Origin: Proteus cibi
GTDB lineage: Bacteria; Pseudomonadota; Gammaproteobacteria; Enterobacterales; Enterobacteriaceae
Assembly (NCBI RefSeq): GCF_003144405.1
Contig: NZ_PENW01000015.1
Location: 62,001 to 126,000, forward strand
DNA: 64,000 bases
Direction: 5' to 3'
Part shown: piece after piece, positions 56,149 to 64,000 of the stretch
Numbering within the stretch: position 1 is the stretch's first letter
How the letters are laid out: each line of letters opens with the position of its first letter
Program-made: the position numbers and the translations under genes
The notes under the pieces: generated by a model
What the model was told of the DNA's origin: nothing
The model's database searches: none
Seen by the model: the letters and a program-made list of their open reading frames with translations, nothing else

Positions 56149-56196
56149 ATGTTAAATATCGCTTTTTTCCGTTTCTTTTTTTACTTTAGCGCCTAA
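56149..56196 (+). CDS. pheM: PheM leader peptide
   Basis: A 15-residue ORF MLNIAFFRFFFYFSA with six Phe among fifteen residues, starting at ATG 56149, followed 49 bases later by an attenuator and then pheST. It is the counterpart of the 14-residue E. coli PheM. Ribosome stalling at the Phe codons when charged tRNA-Phe is scarce prevents termination. Confidence 0.9.
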   Translation: MLNIAFFRFFFYFSA

Positions 56197-56244
56197 TTTT
56201 AGGGGGCTTTTGCGCGTAAGAAAAGAAACGAAAAGTAGCGCCTG

Positions 56245-56269
56245 AGCCTCCAATATGGAGGCTTTTTTG
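56245..56269 (+). terminator. pheST attenuator
   Basis: Perfect stem AGCCTCCA / TGGAGGCT with loop ATA and T6. It lies between pheM and pheS. An upstream TAGCGCC...GGGGGC/TAGCGCC set of repeats can form alternative pairings. Confidence 0.85.
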
Positions 56270-56332
56270 TTTTCAGATCCCCATACAGGGTTAGAAACCA
56301 AAAAGGGCAATTTTATTCGTCATCATTGATAA

Positions 56333-57355
<1,023 letters not shown>

Positions 57356-57369
57356 GGTGGGATTATCTC

Positions 57370-59757
57370 ATGAAATTCAGTGAACTTTGGTTACGTGAGT
57401 GGGTAAACCCAGCGATTAGTAGCGAAGCGCTTTCTGAACAACTGACAATGGCGGGCCTTGAAGTTGATGGTGTTGAAGCTGTTGCTGGTGATTTTCACGG
57501 TGTATTTGTAGGTGAAGTTGTTGAATGTGGACAACACCCTAATGCGGATAAATTACGTGTAACGAAAGTTAACGTAGGTGGTGACAGATTACTCGATATC
57601 GTTTGTGGTGCACCTAACTGCCGTCAAGGCTTAAAAGTTGCGGTTGCAACCGTTGGCGCTGTATTACCCGGCGATTTCAAAATTAAAGCAGCAAAACTAC
57701 GTGGTGAACCTTCAGAAGGTATGCTGTGCTCATTTTCTGAATTAGCGATTTCAGAAAACCATGAAGGTATTATTGAATTACCTGCTGATGCACCTATTGG
57801 TATGGATATTCGTGAATACTTAAAATTAAATGATAATGCGATTGAGATTAGTGTTACACCAAATCGTGCGGATTGTTTAGGTATTTTAGGTGTTGCTCGT
57901 GATATCGCTGTTATCAATAAAATGGAATGCCAAGTACCTGATATGTCGCCAGTTACGGCAACATCTTCAGCAACATTCCCTGTGCGTGTTGAAGCGCCAG
58001 AAGCGTGTCCGCGTTATTTAGGTCGTGTTTTCACTAATATGAATGTGAAAGCAAAAACACCTTTATGGATACAGGAAAAGTTACGCCGTGGTGGCATTCG
58101 TTCTATTGACCCAATTGTGGATATTACTAACTTTATTCTACTTGAAATGGGTCAACCACTGCATGCGTTTGATCTTGATCGCGTTGACGGTGCTGTTGTT
58201 GTTCGTATGGGTAAAGAAGGTGAAAAACTGACTTTACTTGATGGCAATGAAATTACATTAAAAGATGATGTGTTAGTTATTGCCGATGAAAAACAAGCAT
58301 TAGGCATGGCGGGTATTTTCGGTGGTGAATCATCAGGTGTTAATGAAGAAACGAAAAATGTTTTCTTAGAGTGTGCATTCTTCTCTCCATTATCTATTAC
58401 AGGTCGCGCACGTCGCTATGGCTTACATACTGATGCCTCTCACCGTTTTGAGCGTGGCGTTGATTCTGAGCTACAATACAAAGCAATTGAACGTGCAACT
58501 AAGTTACTGTTAGAAATTTGTGGTGGTGAAGTTGGTGAAGTCATTGATGTAACCAATAAAGCACATCTACCTAATATTGCGCCAGTGAAATTAACACGTA
58601 AAAAATTAGACCGTTTATTAGGTCACGTGATTGACGATGCACAAGTTCTGGATTCATTAACTCGCTTAGGGTTCAAAGTTTCTGTTGAAAGTGATGGCTG
58701 GTTAGCAATAGTTCCTTCATGGCGTTTCGATGTTCAAATCGAAGAAGACCTGATTGAAGAGGTTGCTCGCATTTATGGTTACAACAATATTCCAGATGTG
58801 CCATTACGCGCTGATTTGGTGATGACCAATCATCGCGAAGCAAACTTATCATTAAAACGCGTTAAAACAATGCTAGTCGACAACGGCTTCCAAGAAGCCA
58901 TTACTTATAGCTTTGTTGATCCTAAAGTCCAATCTTTATTACATCCAAATGAAGAAGCATTAATTCTGCCTAATCCAATTTCAGCAGATATGTCAGCAAT
59001 GAGACTGTCTTTATTAACCGGATTATTGACTACAACTGTATATAATCAGAACCGTCAACAATCAAGAGTTAGGTTATTTGAAGCTGGTCTGCGTTTTGTT
59101 CCTGATAATCAAGCAGAATATGGAATACGTCAGGAACTTATGTTAGCTGGTGTGATCGCGGGCAACCGTTATGAAGAACATTGGAGTTTAGAGAAGCAAA
59201 CTGTTGATTTCTTTGATTTGAAAGGTAATATTGAATCAATTCTGGAATTGACAGGCCAGCTAGATGAAATTACATTTAAACCAGCTAATCATTCAGCACT
59301 TCATCCGGGACAAAGTGCTGGGATTTATCTGAGAAATGAATATATTGGCTGTATTGGCGTTGTTCATCCAGAGCTTGAACGTAAACTTGACTTAAACGGT
59401 CGTACGGTAGTATTCGAAATACGTTGGAATGCAATTGCAAATCGCAGTTTACCACAAGCAAAAGCAATTTCTCGTTACCCTTCGAATCGTAGAGATATCG
59501 CTGTAGTTGTTCCGAATGATGTTGCTGCAGAAGATATTTTAGCCGAATGTAAGAAAGTTGGCGGAAATCAAATAGTTGGCATAAACTTATTTGATGTGTA
59601 TTGTGGTAAGGGAGTAGCAGAGGGCTATAAAAGCCTCGCTATTAGCATAATCTTGCAGGATATCGAGCATACACTGGAAGAAGATGAGATTGCTGCCACA
59701 GTGAGTAACTGTGTAGCAGCATTGAAACAGCGATTCCAAGCATCCTTGAGGGACTAG
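57370..59757 (+). CDS. pheT: Phenylalanyl-tRNA synthetase beta subunit
   Basis: 795 residues, as in E. coli. EMAP-like tRNA-binding domain about 40-150 ([20 protein letters not shown]), B3/4 editing region, B5, a catalytic-like core and a C-terminal ferredoxin-fold anticodon-binding domain ([19 protein letters not shown]). GGTGGG before the ATG. Ends four bases before ihfA, forming one operon. Confidence 0.97.
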   Translation: MKFSELWLREWVNPAISSEALSEQLTMAGLEVDGVEAVAGDFHGVFVGEVVECGQHPNADKLRVTKVNVGGDRLLDIVCGAPNCRQGLKVAVATVGAVLPGDFKIKAAKLRGEPSEGMLCSFSELAISENHEGIIELPADAPIGMDIREYLKLNDNAIEISVTPNRADCLGILGVARDIAVINKMECQVPDMSPVTATSSATFPVRVEAPEACPRYLGRVFTNMNVKAKTPLWIQEKLRRGGIRSIDPIVDITNFILLEMGQPLHAFDLDRVDGAVVVRMGKEGEKLTLLDGNEITLKDDVLVIADEKQALGMAGIFGGESSGVNEETKNVFLECAFFSPLSITGRARRYGLHTDASHRFERGVDSELQYKAIERATKLLLEICGGEVGEVIDVTNKAHLPNIAPVKLTRKKLDRLLGHVIDDAQVLDSLTRLGFKVSVESDGWLAIVPSWRFDVQIEEDLIEEVARIYGYNNIPDVPLRADLVMTNHREANLSLKRVKTMLVDNGFQEAITYSFVDPKVQSLLHPNEEALILPNPISADMSAMRLSLLTGLLTTTVYNQNRQQSRVRLFEAGLRFVPDNQAEYGIRQELMLAGVIAGNRYEEHWSLEKQTVDFFDLKGNIESILELTGQLDEITFKPANHSALHPGQSAGIYLRNEYIGCIGVVHPELERKLDLNGRTVVFEIRWNAIANRSLPQAKAISRYPSNRRDIAVVVPNDVAAEDILAECKKVGGNQIVGINLFDVYCGKGVAEGYKSLAISIILQDIEHTLEEDEIAATVSNCVAALKQRFQASLRD

Positions 59758-59761
59758 ACCT

Positions 59762-60058
59762 ATGGCGCTTACAAAAGCTGAAATGGCAGAAAATCTGTTT
59801 GAAAAACTTGGTGTTAGCAAACGCGATGCAAAAGACCTTGTAGAATCCTTTTTTGAGGAAGTGCGTCGTTCTCTTGAAAACGGGGAACAGGTGAAGCTGT
59901 CTGGATTCGGAAACTTTGACCTACGTGATAAAAATCAGCGCCCAGGTCGTAATCCGAAAACTGGGGAAGACATTCCTATTACAGCTCGCCGTGTTGTTAC
60001 TTTCCGCCCAGGACAAAAGTTAAAAAGCCGGGTTGAGAGCGCGACACCAAAAGAATAA
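59762..60058 (+). CDS. ihfA: Integration host factor alpha subunit
   Basis: 98 residues, HU/IHF family: [20 protein letters not shown], the DNA-intercalating arm with [14 protein letters not shown] (Pro), and the C-terminal helix. Forms heterodimer with IhfB and bends DNA. Last gene of the pheST operon; terminator at 60075. Confidence 0.97.
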   Translation: MALTKAEMAENLFEKLGVSKRDAKDLVESFFEEVRRSLENGEQVKLSGFGNFDLRDKNQRPGRNPKTGEDIPITARRVVTFRPGQKLKSRVESATPKE

Positions 60059-60074
60059 GATTTAAAAAACATCC

Positions 60075-60106
60075 AAAACGGCTTTCTTTGAAAGCCGTTT
60101 TTTTAT
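60075..60106 (+). terminator. Terminator after ihfA
   Basis: Perfect 12-bp stem AAAACGGCTTTC / GAAAGCCGTTTT with loop TTT and T7. Confidence 0.9.
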
Positions 60107-60308
60107 CATTATTATCAGTATCTAATTTTGATAATAAACACATTGGGATGTTTATATTTATCAATATAGTCTGAATAGATATTTCTATTTGGATGGCATC
60201 TTTTTATTATCTTTCTTTTCATTTTTATTCTTTCTTTTTATCTCTTGTCTGCACCAATATTGTGGTAATTAATCTCCATTTTTTCTTCGTTGTTAGAGAC
60301 AAATTGAC

Positions 60309-60352
60309 ATGTTCTAAATTTAGTTTTTCATCATTGAATGAGAACATGTTAT
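60309..60352 (+). promoter_or_regulatory. Inverted repeat upstream of btuC
   Basis: ACATGTTCTAA near 60308 is mirrored by GAGAACATGT near 60341, giving a 9-base dyad (ACATGTTCT / AGAACATGT) separated by about 25 bases, 70-110 bases before btuC. It could form a leader hairpin or a looped operator. No known regulator assigned. Confidence 0.4.
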
Positions 60353-60417
60353 GTTGCTAAAAAATTATTTTATAAATAAAAGTAGTAAGAGCCGTTGTTG
60401 CATGGATAGGGAATAAA

Positions 60418-61428
60418 ATGAATAAAGAAGTTAATCCTCTGATTAAATTTACTCAAAGACAACGCATTGGTGACAGAAAAAAGCTGTTTCTAATGGTGTT
60501 AGTATTATGTTTCTTGTTTATTTTTTCCCTCTCTGTTGGTGAGATTTCGTTATTCCCACATCAATGGTTAACAGAGGAAGCTCATTTATTTGTTTGGCAG
60601 ATCCGTTTACCCAGAATACTTGCAGTAGTGACGGTTGGTGCTAGCCTAGCAATTGCAGGTGCCATTATGCAGGCCCTATTTCAAAATCCACTCGCAGAGC
60701 CAGGATTGCTAGGTGTAAGTAGTGGTGCGGGAGTGTGTGTTGTATTACTTATTGTTTTACAAATTGGATTAAGTCCTTGGTTAATAAGTAGTGCGGCGAT
60801 ATTCGGTGCATTAGGAATTACGCTCTTATTAATGTTTTTTACTCGAATAAAAAAGTTATCTAATGCTCAGTTATTATTAATTGGTGTGGCATTAGGCGTT
60901 ATGGCAAGCGCGATAATGACCTGGCTTGTTTATTTCAGTTCAGCTTTGGATTTAAGACAATTAATGTATTGGTTGATGGGAAGCTTTAGTGGTATTGATT
61001 GGCGTCATCAAATCTTATTTTGGGCTCTTATACCCATTGTCTTAATTCTTATTCTACAAGCCGATGTTCTTAATTATTTATCTCTGGGGTCATTCAGAGC
61101 AAAGCAATTAGGTATAGCCGTTAATCAATGGCGAAATTGGTTTATTTTAGCTGTCGGGTTATTGATAGGGCTAAGTGTTGCTTTAGCGGGGGCTATAAGT
61201 TTTGTAGGACTTGTTGTACCACATTTATTACGACTATGTGGATTAACTCATTATAAAACCTTGCTACCAGCGTGTGCGCTTTCTGGGGGCGGATTGCTAT
61301 TGCTTGCTGATCTGCTATCTCGATTGATTTTAAATGGTGCAGAAGTTCCGATAGGGGTAATTACAGCAACGCTTGGAGCGCCTTTATTTATCTGGTTATT
61401 GGCAACAAAAGAAATGGGACGTTTGTAA
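60418..61428 (+). CDS. btuC: Vitamin B12 import permease BtuC
   Basis: 336 residues with about ten helices; FecCD family markers WQIRLPRILAVVTVGASLAI, QNPLAEPGLLGVSSGAG and FVGLVVPHLLRLCG. With BtuD and BtuF it moves cobalamin across the inner membrane. Its stop is one base before the btuD ATG. In E. coli btuE lies between; here it is missing. Confidence 0.95.
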   Translation: MNKEVNPLIKFTQRQRIGDRKKLFLMVLVLCFLFIFSLSVGEISLFPHQWLTEEAHLFVWQIRLPRILAVVTVGASLAIAGAIMQALFQNPLAEPGLLGVSSGAGVCVVLLIVLQIGLSPWLISSAAIFGALGITLLLMFFTRIKKLSNAQLLLIGVALGVMASAIMTWLVYFSSALDLRQLMYWLMGSFSGIDWRHQILFWALIPIVLILILQADVLNYLSLGSFRAKQLGIAVNQWRNWFILAVGLLIGLSVALAGAISFVGLVVPHLLRLCGLTHYKTLLPACALSGGGLLLLADLLSRLILNGAEVPIGVITATLGAPLFIWLLATKEMGRL

Positions 61429-61429
61429 T

Positions 61430-62182
61430 ATGGTGTTACTTAAACTTGATCATTTAAGTGTTAATAATGGACGACTTAACACATTTACAGAACAAGTAAA
61501 CTATGGCGAACGTGTCCACTTAATTGGCGCTAATGGTGCGGGAAAAAGCACACTTTTAATGGCGATCGCGGGAGAGCTTCCATTTAGTGGTGAAATTATT
61601 CTAAACGAAACCTCAATAAGACATTATAAATATGATGATCTTTCTAGAATGCAGAGCATGGTTATACAACAATTGGAAGCTTTGTCATTTATGCCTGTTT
61701 TTCATTATCTCTCGCTATATCATAAATTGTCTAAAATGGATGATCAGCAATTAAACATGCTGTTAAATGATTTTAAAATTGACAAATTATTGTCAAAAAA
61801 CATTCATCATTTATCGGGAGGTGAGTGGCAGAGGGTTAGAATTGTTGGCGCATTTATTCAACTATGGTCAAGTTATGATTTAAAAGGGAAATTAATGTTA
61901 CTTGATGAACCAACGAATAATTTAGATGTCATACAGTTGGCGATTTTGGACAAGTGGATTGAGGCGTTTTGCCAGCAAGGTGGTGCCGTTATTATGAGTT
62001 CACATAATTTGAATCACTCCTATCAAAAAGCAGACAGAGTTTGGCTCATAAAAGAGGGATATTTGGTTAATTCTGGCGCATCTGCACTCTTATTGGACGA
62101 AAAGTTATTATCAACTACATTTAATACAAATATCAAGTGCATCAATGATGTTGATCATATTGATTGGCGGGTTTTGCAATAA
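61430..62182 (+). CDS. btuD: Vitamin B12 import ATPase BtuD
   Basis: 250 residues from ATG 61430. Walker A GANGAGKST, Q-loop MVIQQLEALSF, signature HLSGGEWQRV, Walker B LMLLDEPTNNLD, switch His SSHNLN. In-frame starts upstream lie within btuC. The TAATATG junction means coupled translation. No terminator is evident after it. Confidence 0.95.
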   Translation: MVLLKLDHLSVNNGRLNTFTEQVNYGERVHLIGANGAGKSTLLMAIAGELPFSGEIILNETSIRHYKYDDLSRMQSMVIQQLEALSFMPVFHYLSLYHKLSKMDDQQLNMLLNDFKIDKLLSKNIHHLSGGEWQRVRIVGAFIQLWSSYDLKGKLMLLDEPTNNLDVIQLAILDKWIEAFCQQGGAVIMSSHNLNHSYQKADRVWLIKEGYLVNSGASALLLDEKLLSTTFNTNIKCINDVDHIDWRVLQ

Positions 62183-62315
62183 TATGGCTATTGTTAAGCT
62201 TATCCCCAAGTAATTATTAAGGTTTTTTTAATGTTTTCTTAATAAGACGGATGTCGGTGAACAATAGTTTGTATATAATTGTTTTTTATTCATTCATTAA
62301 TTAGGCTACATTTTT
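62183..62315 (+). promoter_or_regulatory. arn operon promoter with a PmrA-box match
   Basis: TTTAAT-GTTTT-CTTAAT at 62227-62243 fits YTTAAK-N5-YTTAAK, the PmrA (BasR) box. A TATAAT at 62274-62279 is a fitting -10. PmrA-type control of arn is established in Salmonella; in Proteus the arn operon is linked to intrinsic polymyxin resistance. Confidence 0.55.
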
Positions 62316-63461
62316 ATGAGTCACTTCCTTCCTTTCTCTCGCCCTGCGATTGGCGATGAAGAAATCAAAGCCGTTGAGGATGTACTGCGTTCAGGTTGGA
62401 TTACAACAGGCCCTCAAAACCATCAATTAGAGCAAGATTTTTGTGAGAAATTTGGTAGCAAACATGCTATCGCAATTTGTTCTGCCACTGCGGGTATGCA
62501 TGTTGTTTTAATGGCGATGGGAATTGGCGCTGGTGATGAAGTTATCACACCATCACAAACATGGGTTTCGACGATAAACATCATTACATTACTTGGTGCA
62601 GAGCCTGTGATGATTGATGTTGACCGTGACACTTTGATGGTGAGTGCAGAAGATGTCAAAAAAGCGATTACACCTAGAACAAAAGCAATTATTCCGGTTC
62701 ATTATGCAGGTGCACCTTGCGATCTTGATGCATTACGAAAAGTTGCACAAGATGCAGGTATTCCTCTTATTGAAGATGCCGCGCATGCTATTGGTACTCG
62801 CTATAAAAATGAATGGATTGGTGAGAAAGGAACTTCTATTTTCTCTTTTCACGCAATTAAGAACGTAACTTGTGCAGAAGGCGGATTAGTTGTTACTGAT
62901 AATGACGAATTAGCCAATAGAGTACGTTGTTTAAAATTCCACGGTTTAGGGGTAGACGCCTTTGATAGACAAATTCAAGGTCGTAAACCTCAAGCAGAAG
63001 TTGTTGAACCTGGTTATAAATACAACTTATCTGATATTCATGCAGCGATAGCTGTGGTGCAATTAGGGCGTTTAGATGAAATGAATGCTAAACGTGCTGG
63101 GTTAGTGGCATTGTATCGTGAAAAACTCAAAGACTCTCCATTAGAGATGCTGAGTGTCCCTGACTATTCACATTTACATGCAAACCACCTATTTATGGTG
63201 AGAGTTGATAAAAATGTCTGTGGTATCGATCGTGATACCTTTATGGAGAAATTGAAGCAAAAAGATATTGGTACAGGGCTTCATTTTCGTGCAGCGCACA
63301 CACAAAAATATTATCGTGAGCGCTATCCTTCTTTATCCCTTCCTCAATCAGAATGGAACTCTGCAACGTTATGCTCGCTGCCTTTGTTTCCTGATATGAA
63401 TAATGAAGATGTCATTCGCGTTGTAGATGCGATCAATGAAATTCTTTCGGAGCATATTTAA
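62316..63461 (+). CDS. arnB: UDP-L-Ara4O aminotransferase ArnB
   Basis: 381 residues, fold-type I PLP enzyme of the DegT/DnrJ/EryC1 family. Markers: [22 protein letters not shown] Asp in [10 protein letters not shown], and the Schiff-base Lys in [15 protein letters not shown]. Converts UDP-4-keto-arabinose to UDP-L-Ara4N for lipid A, giving polymyxin resistance. First gene of the arn operon; arnC starts one base after its stop. Confidence 0.96.
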   Translation: MSHFLPFSRPAIGDEEIKAVEDVLRSGWITTGPQNHQLEQDFCEKFGSKHAIAICSATAGMHVVLMAMGIGAGDEVITPSQTWVSTINIITLLGAEPVMIDVDRDTLMVSAEDVKKAITPRTKAIIPVHYAGAPCDLDALRKVAQDAGIPLIEDAAHAIGTRYKNEWIGEKGTSIFSFHAIKNVTCAEGGLVVTDNDELANRVRCLKFHGLGVDAFDRQIQGRKPQAEVVEPGYKYNLSDIHAAIAVVQLGRLDEMNAKRAGLVALYREKLKDSPLEMLSVPDYSHLHANHLFMVRVDKNVCGIDRDTFMEKLKQKDIGTGLHFRAAHTQKYYRERYPSLSLPQSEWNSATLCSLPLFPDMNNEDVIRVVDAINEILSEHI

Positions 63462-64000
63462 GTGTCAACATTTGATGAAATCAAGAAAGTATCGGTTGTA
63501 ATCCCCGTTTATAACGAGGAAGAGAGCCTTCCTCAGCTTTTAGAACGTACAATTAAAAGCTGTAAACAATTAGAACAAGAATATGAACTGATCCTTGTTG
63601 ATGATGGTAGTAGTGACAATTCAGCTAAGATGTTAGAAGAAGCGGCTGCAATTGAAGAAAATCACGTTATTGCAATTATTTTAAACCGTAATTACGGCCA
63701 ACACTCCGCAATTATGGCTGGTTTTAATCAGGCTGATGGTGATTTAGTGATCACATTGGATGCTGATTTACAAAATCCACCTGAAGAGATCCCAAGACTT
63801 GTCGCGACGGCTGAAGATGGGTATGACGTTGTCGGAACTCGTCGTCGTAACCGTCAAGATTCATGGTTTCGTAAAACGGCTTCAAAAATGATCAACTCAA
63901 TGATCACTAAAGCAACGGGTCGCTCTATGGGGGACTACGGTTGTATGCTACGTGCTTATCGTCGCCACATTGTTGACGCAATGTTACAGTGTCACGAAAG
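63462..64000 (+). CDS. arnC: Undecaprenyl-phosphate Ara4FN transferase ArnC (partial)
   Basis: GTG start at 63462, directly after the arnB stop; the frame is open to the window end (about 179 residues of about 325). GT2 glycosyltransferase: [20 protein letters not shown], the [12 protein letters not shown] motif, [12 protein letters not shown] (DxD) and [12 protein letters not shown]. Moves Ara4-formyl-N to undecaprenyl phosphate. The C-terminal helices lie beyond the window. Confidence 0.95.
   Translation, partial: MSTFDEIKKVSVVIPVYNEEESLPQLLERTIKSCKQLEQEYELILVDDGSSDNSAKMLEEAAAIEENHVIAIILNRNYGQHSAIMAGFNQADGDLVITLDADLQNPPEEIPRLVATAEDGYDVVGTRRRNRQDSWFRKTASKMINSMITKATGRSMGDYGCMLRAYRRHIVDAMLQCHE

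Larger units (their letters stand above)
60059..60417. other. Intergenic between ihfA and btuC
   Basis: Begins with the ihfA terminator. The remaining 310 bases hold the btuC promoter. I looked for a cobalamin riboswitch (B12 box GCCACTG) and saw none. A dyad ACATGTTCT...AGAACATGT at 60309-60352 is notable. Confidence 0.45.

Noticed and set aside
60106-60417. Cobalamin riboswitch before btuC
   Set aside because: No B12 box or the expected multi-stem layout; the region is too AT-rich.

Overview
This 64 kb window is an AT-rich enterobacterial chromosome segment, most likely from Proteus (Morganellaceae). The best species clue is the gene at 15847-16710, a 287-residue secreted lipase of the Proteus type whose catalytic residues fall at Ser79, Asp232 and His254. 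From memory it resembles the P. vulgaris-group lipases more than the P. mirabilis enzyme, but I cannot run that comparison. The core gene orders (yebT/letB-letA-msrC-proQ-prc-htpX; ydjM-yniC-yniB-yniA; thrS-infC-rpmI-rplT-pheM-pheST-ihfA-btuCD) follow the E. coli arrangement.

1-16 kb is an accessory zone. It opens with the 3' end of a decaying prophage lysis cassette (endolysin tail, small membrane protein, Rz/Rz1 spanins) in which two reading frames are broken by in-frame TGA codons. It continues with a CigR-like protein, gene fragments, small unknown membrane and lipoproteins, a type V autotransporter with a 24-copy hexapeptide linker, an Imm33-like gene, a selenium module (YedE + DUF3343), a truncated RibD/DHFR gene, a ParD-like/methionine aminopeptidase pair and an orphan phage antiterminator Q.

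16-27 kb holds the lipase (preceded by a 14-bp tandem repeat), an orphan HicB, YcdX, a chemoreceptor, an orphan NqrE, class IV adenylate cyclase, UspF, ferritin with Fur-like boxes, the copC-copD-yebY operon and, just after it, the small RNA SdsR.

27-50 kb is conserved backbone: LetAB lipid transport (LetB has six MCE domains, not the seven of E. coli), MsrC, ProQ, Prc, an OprD-type porin with a G8 tract, HtpX, TcyP, YdjM with a LexA box, HxpB, YniB, YniA, the SitABCD Mn/Fe importer behind a perfect Fur palindrome, EmtA and MarC.

50-64 kb carries a GNAT enzyme, CsaA, an AraC regulator, a PACE efflux pump, the thrS-to-ihfA translation operon with its control elements (threonyl-tRNA-like operator, AUU start of infC, a candidate L20 operator hairpin, PheM leader and attenuator), B12 uptake genes btuCD without btuE, and the start of the arn lipid A modification operon behind a PmrA-box match; arnC runs off the end.

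I found no tRNA, rRNA, CRISPR array or intact insertion sequence. No wholly new system could be demonstrated. The most unusual items are the shortened LetB, the lipase-upstream tandem repeat, the TGA-interrupted lysis cassette, the lone NqrE, the ParD-Map pair, and a start-less conserved-looking ORF at 7704-7877.
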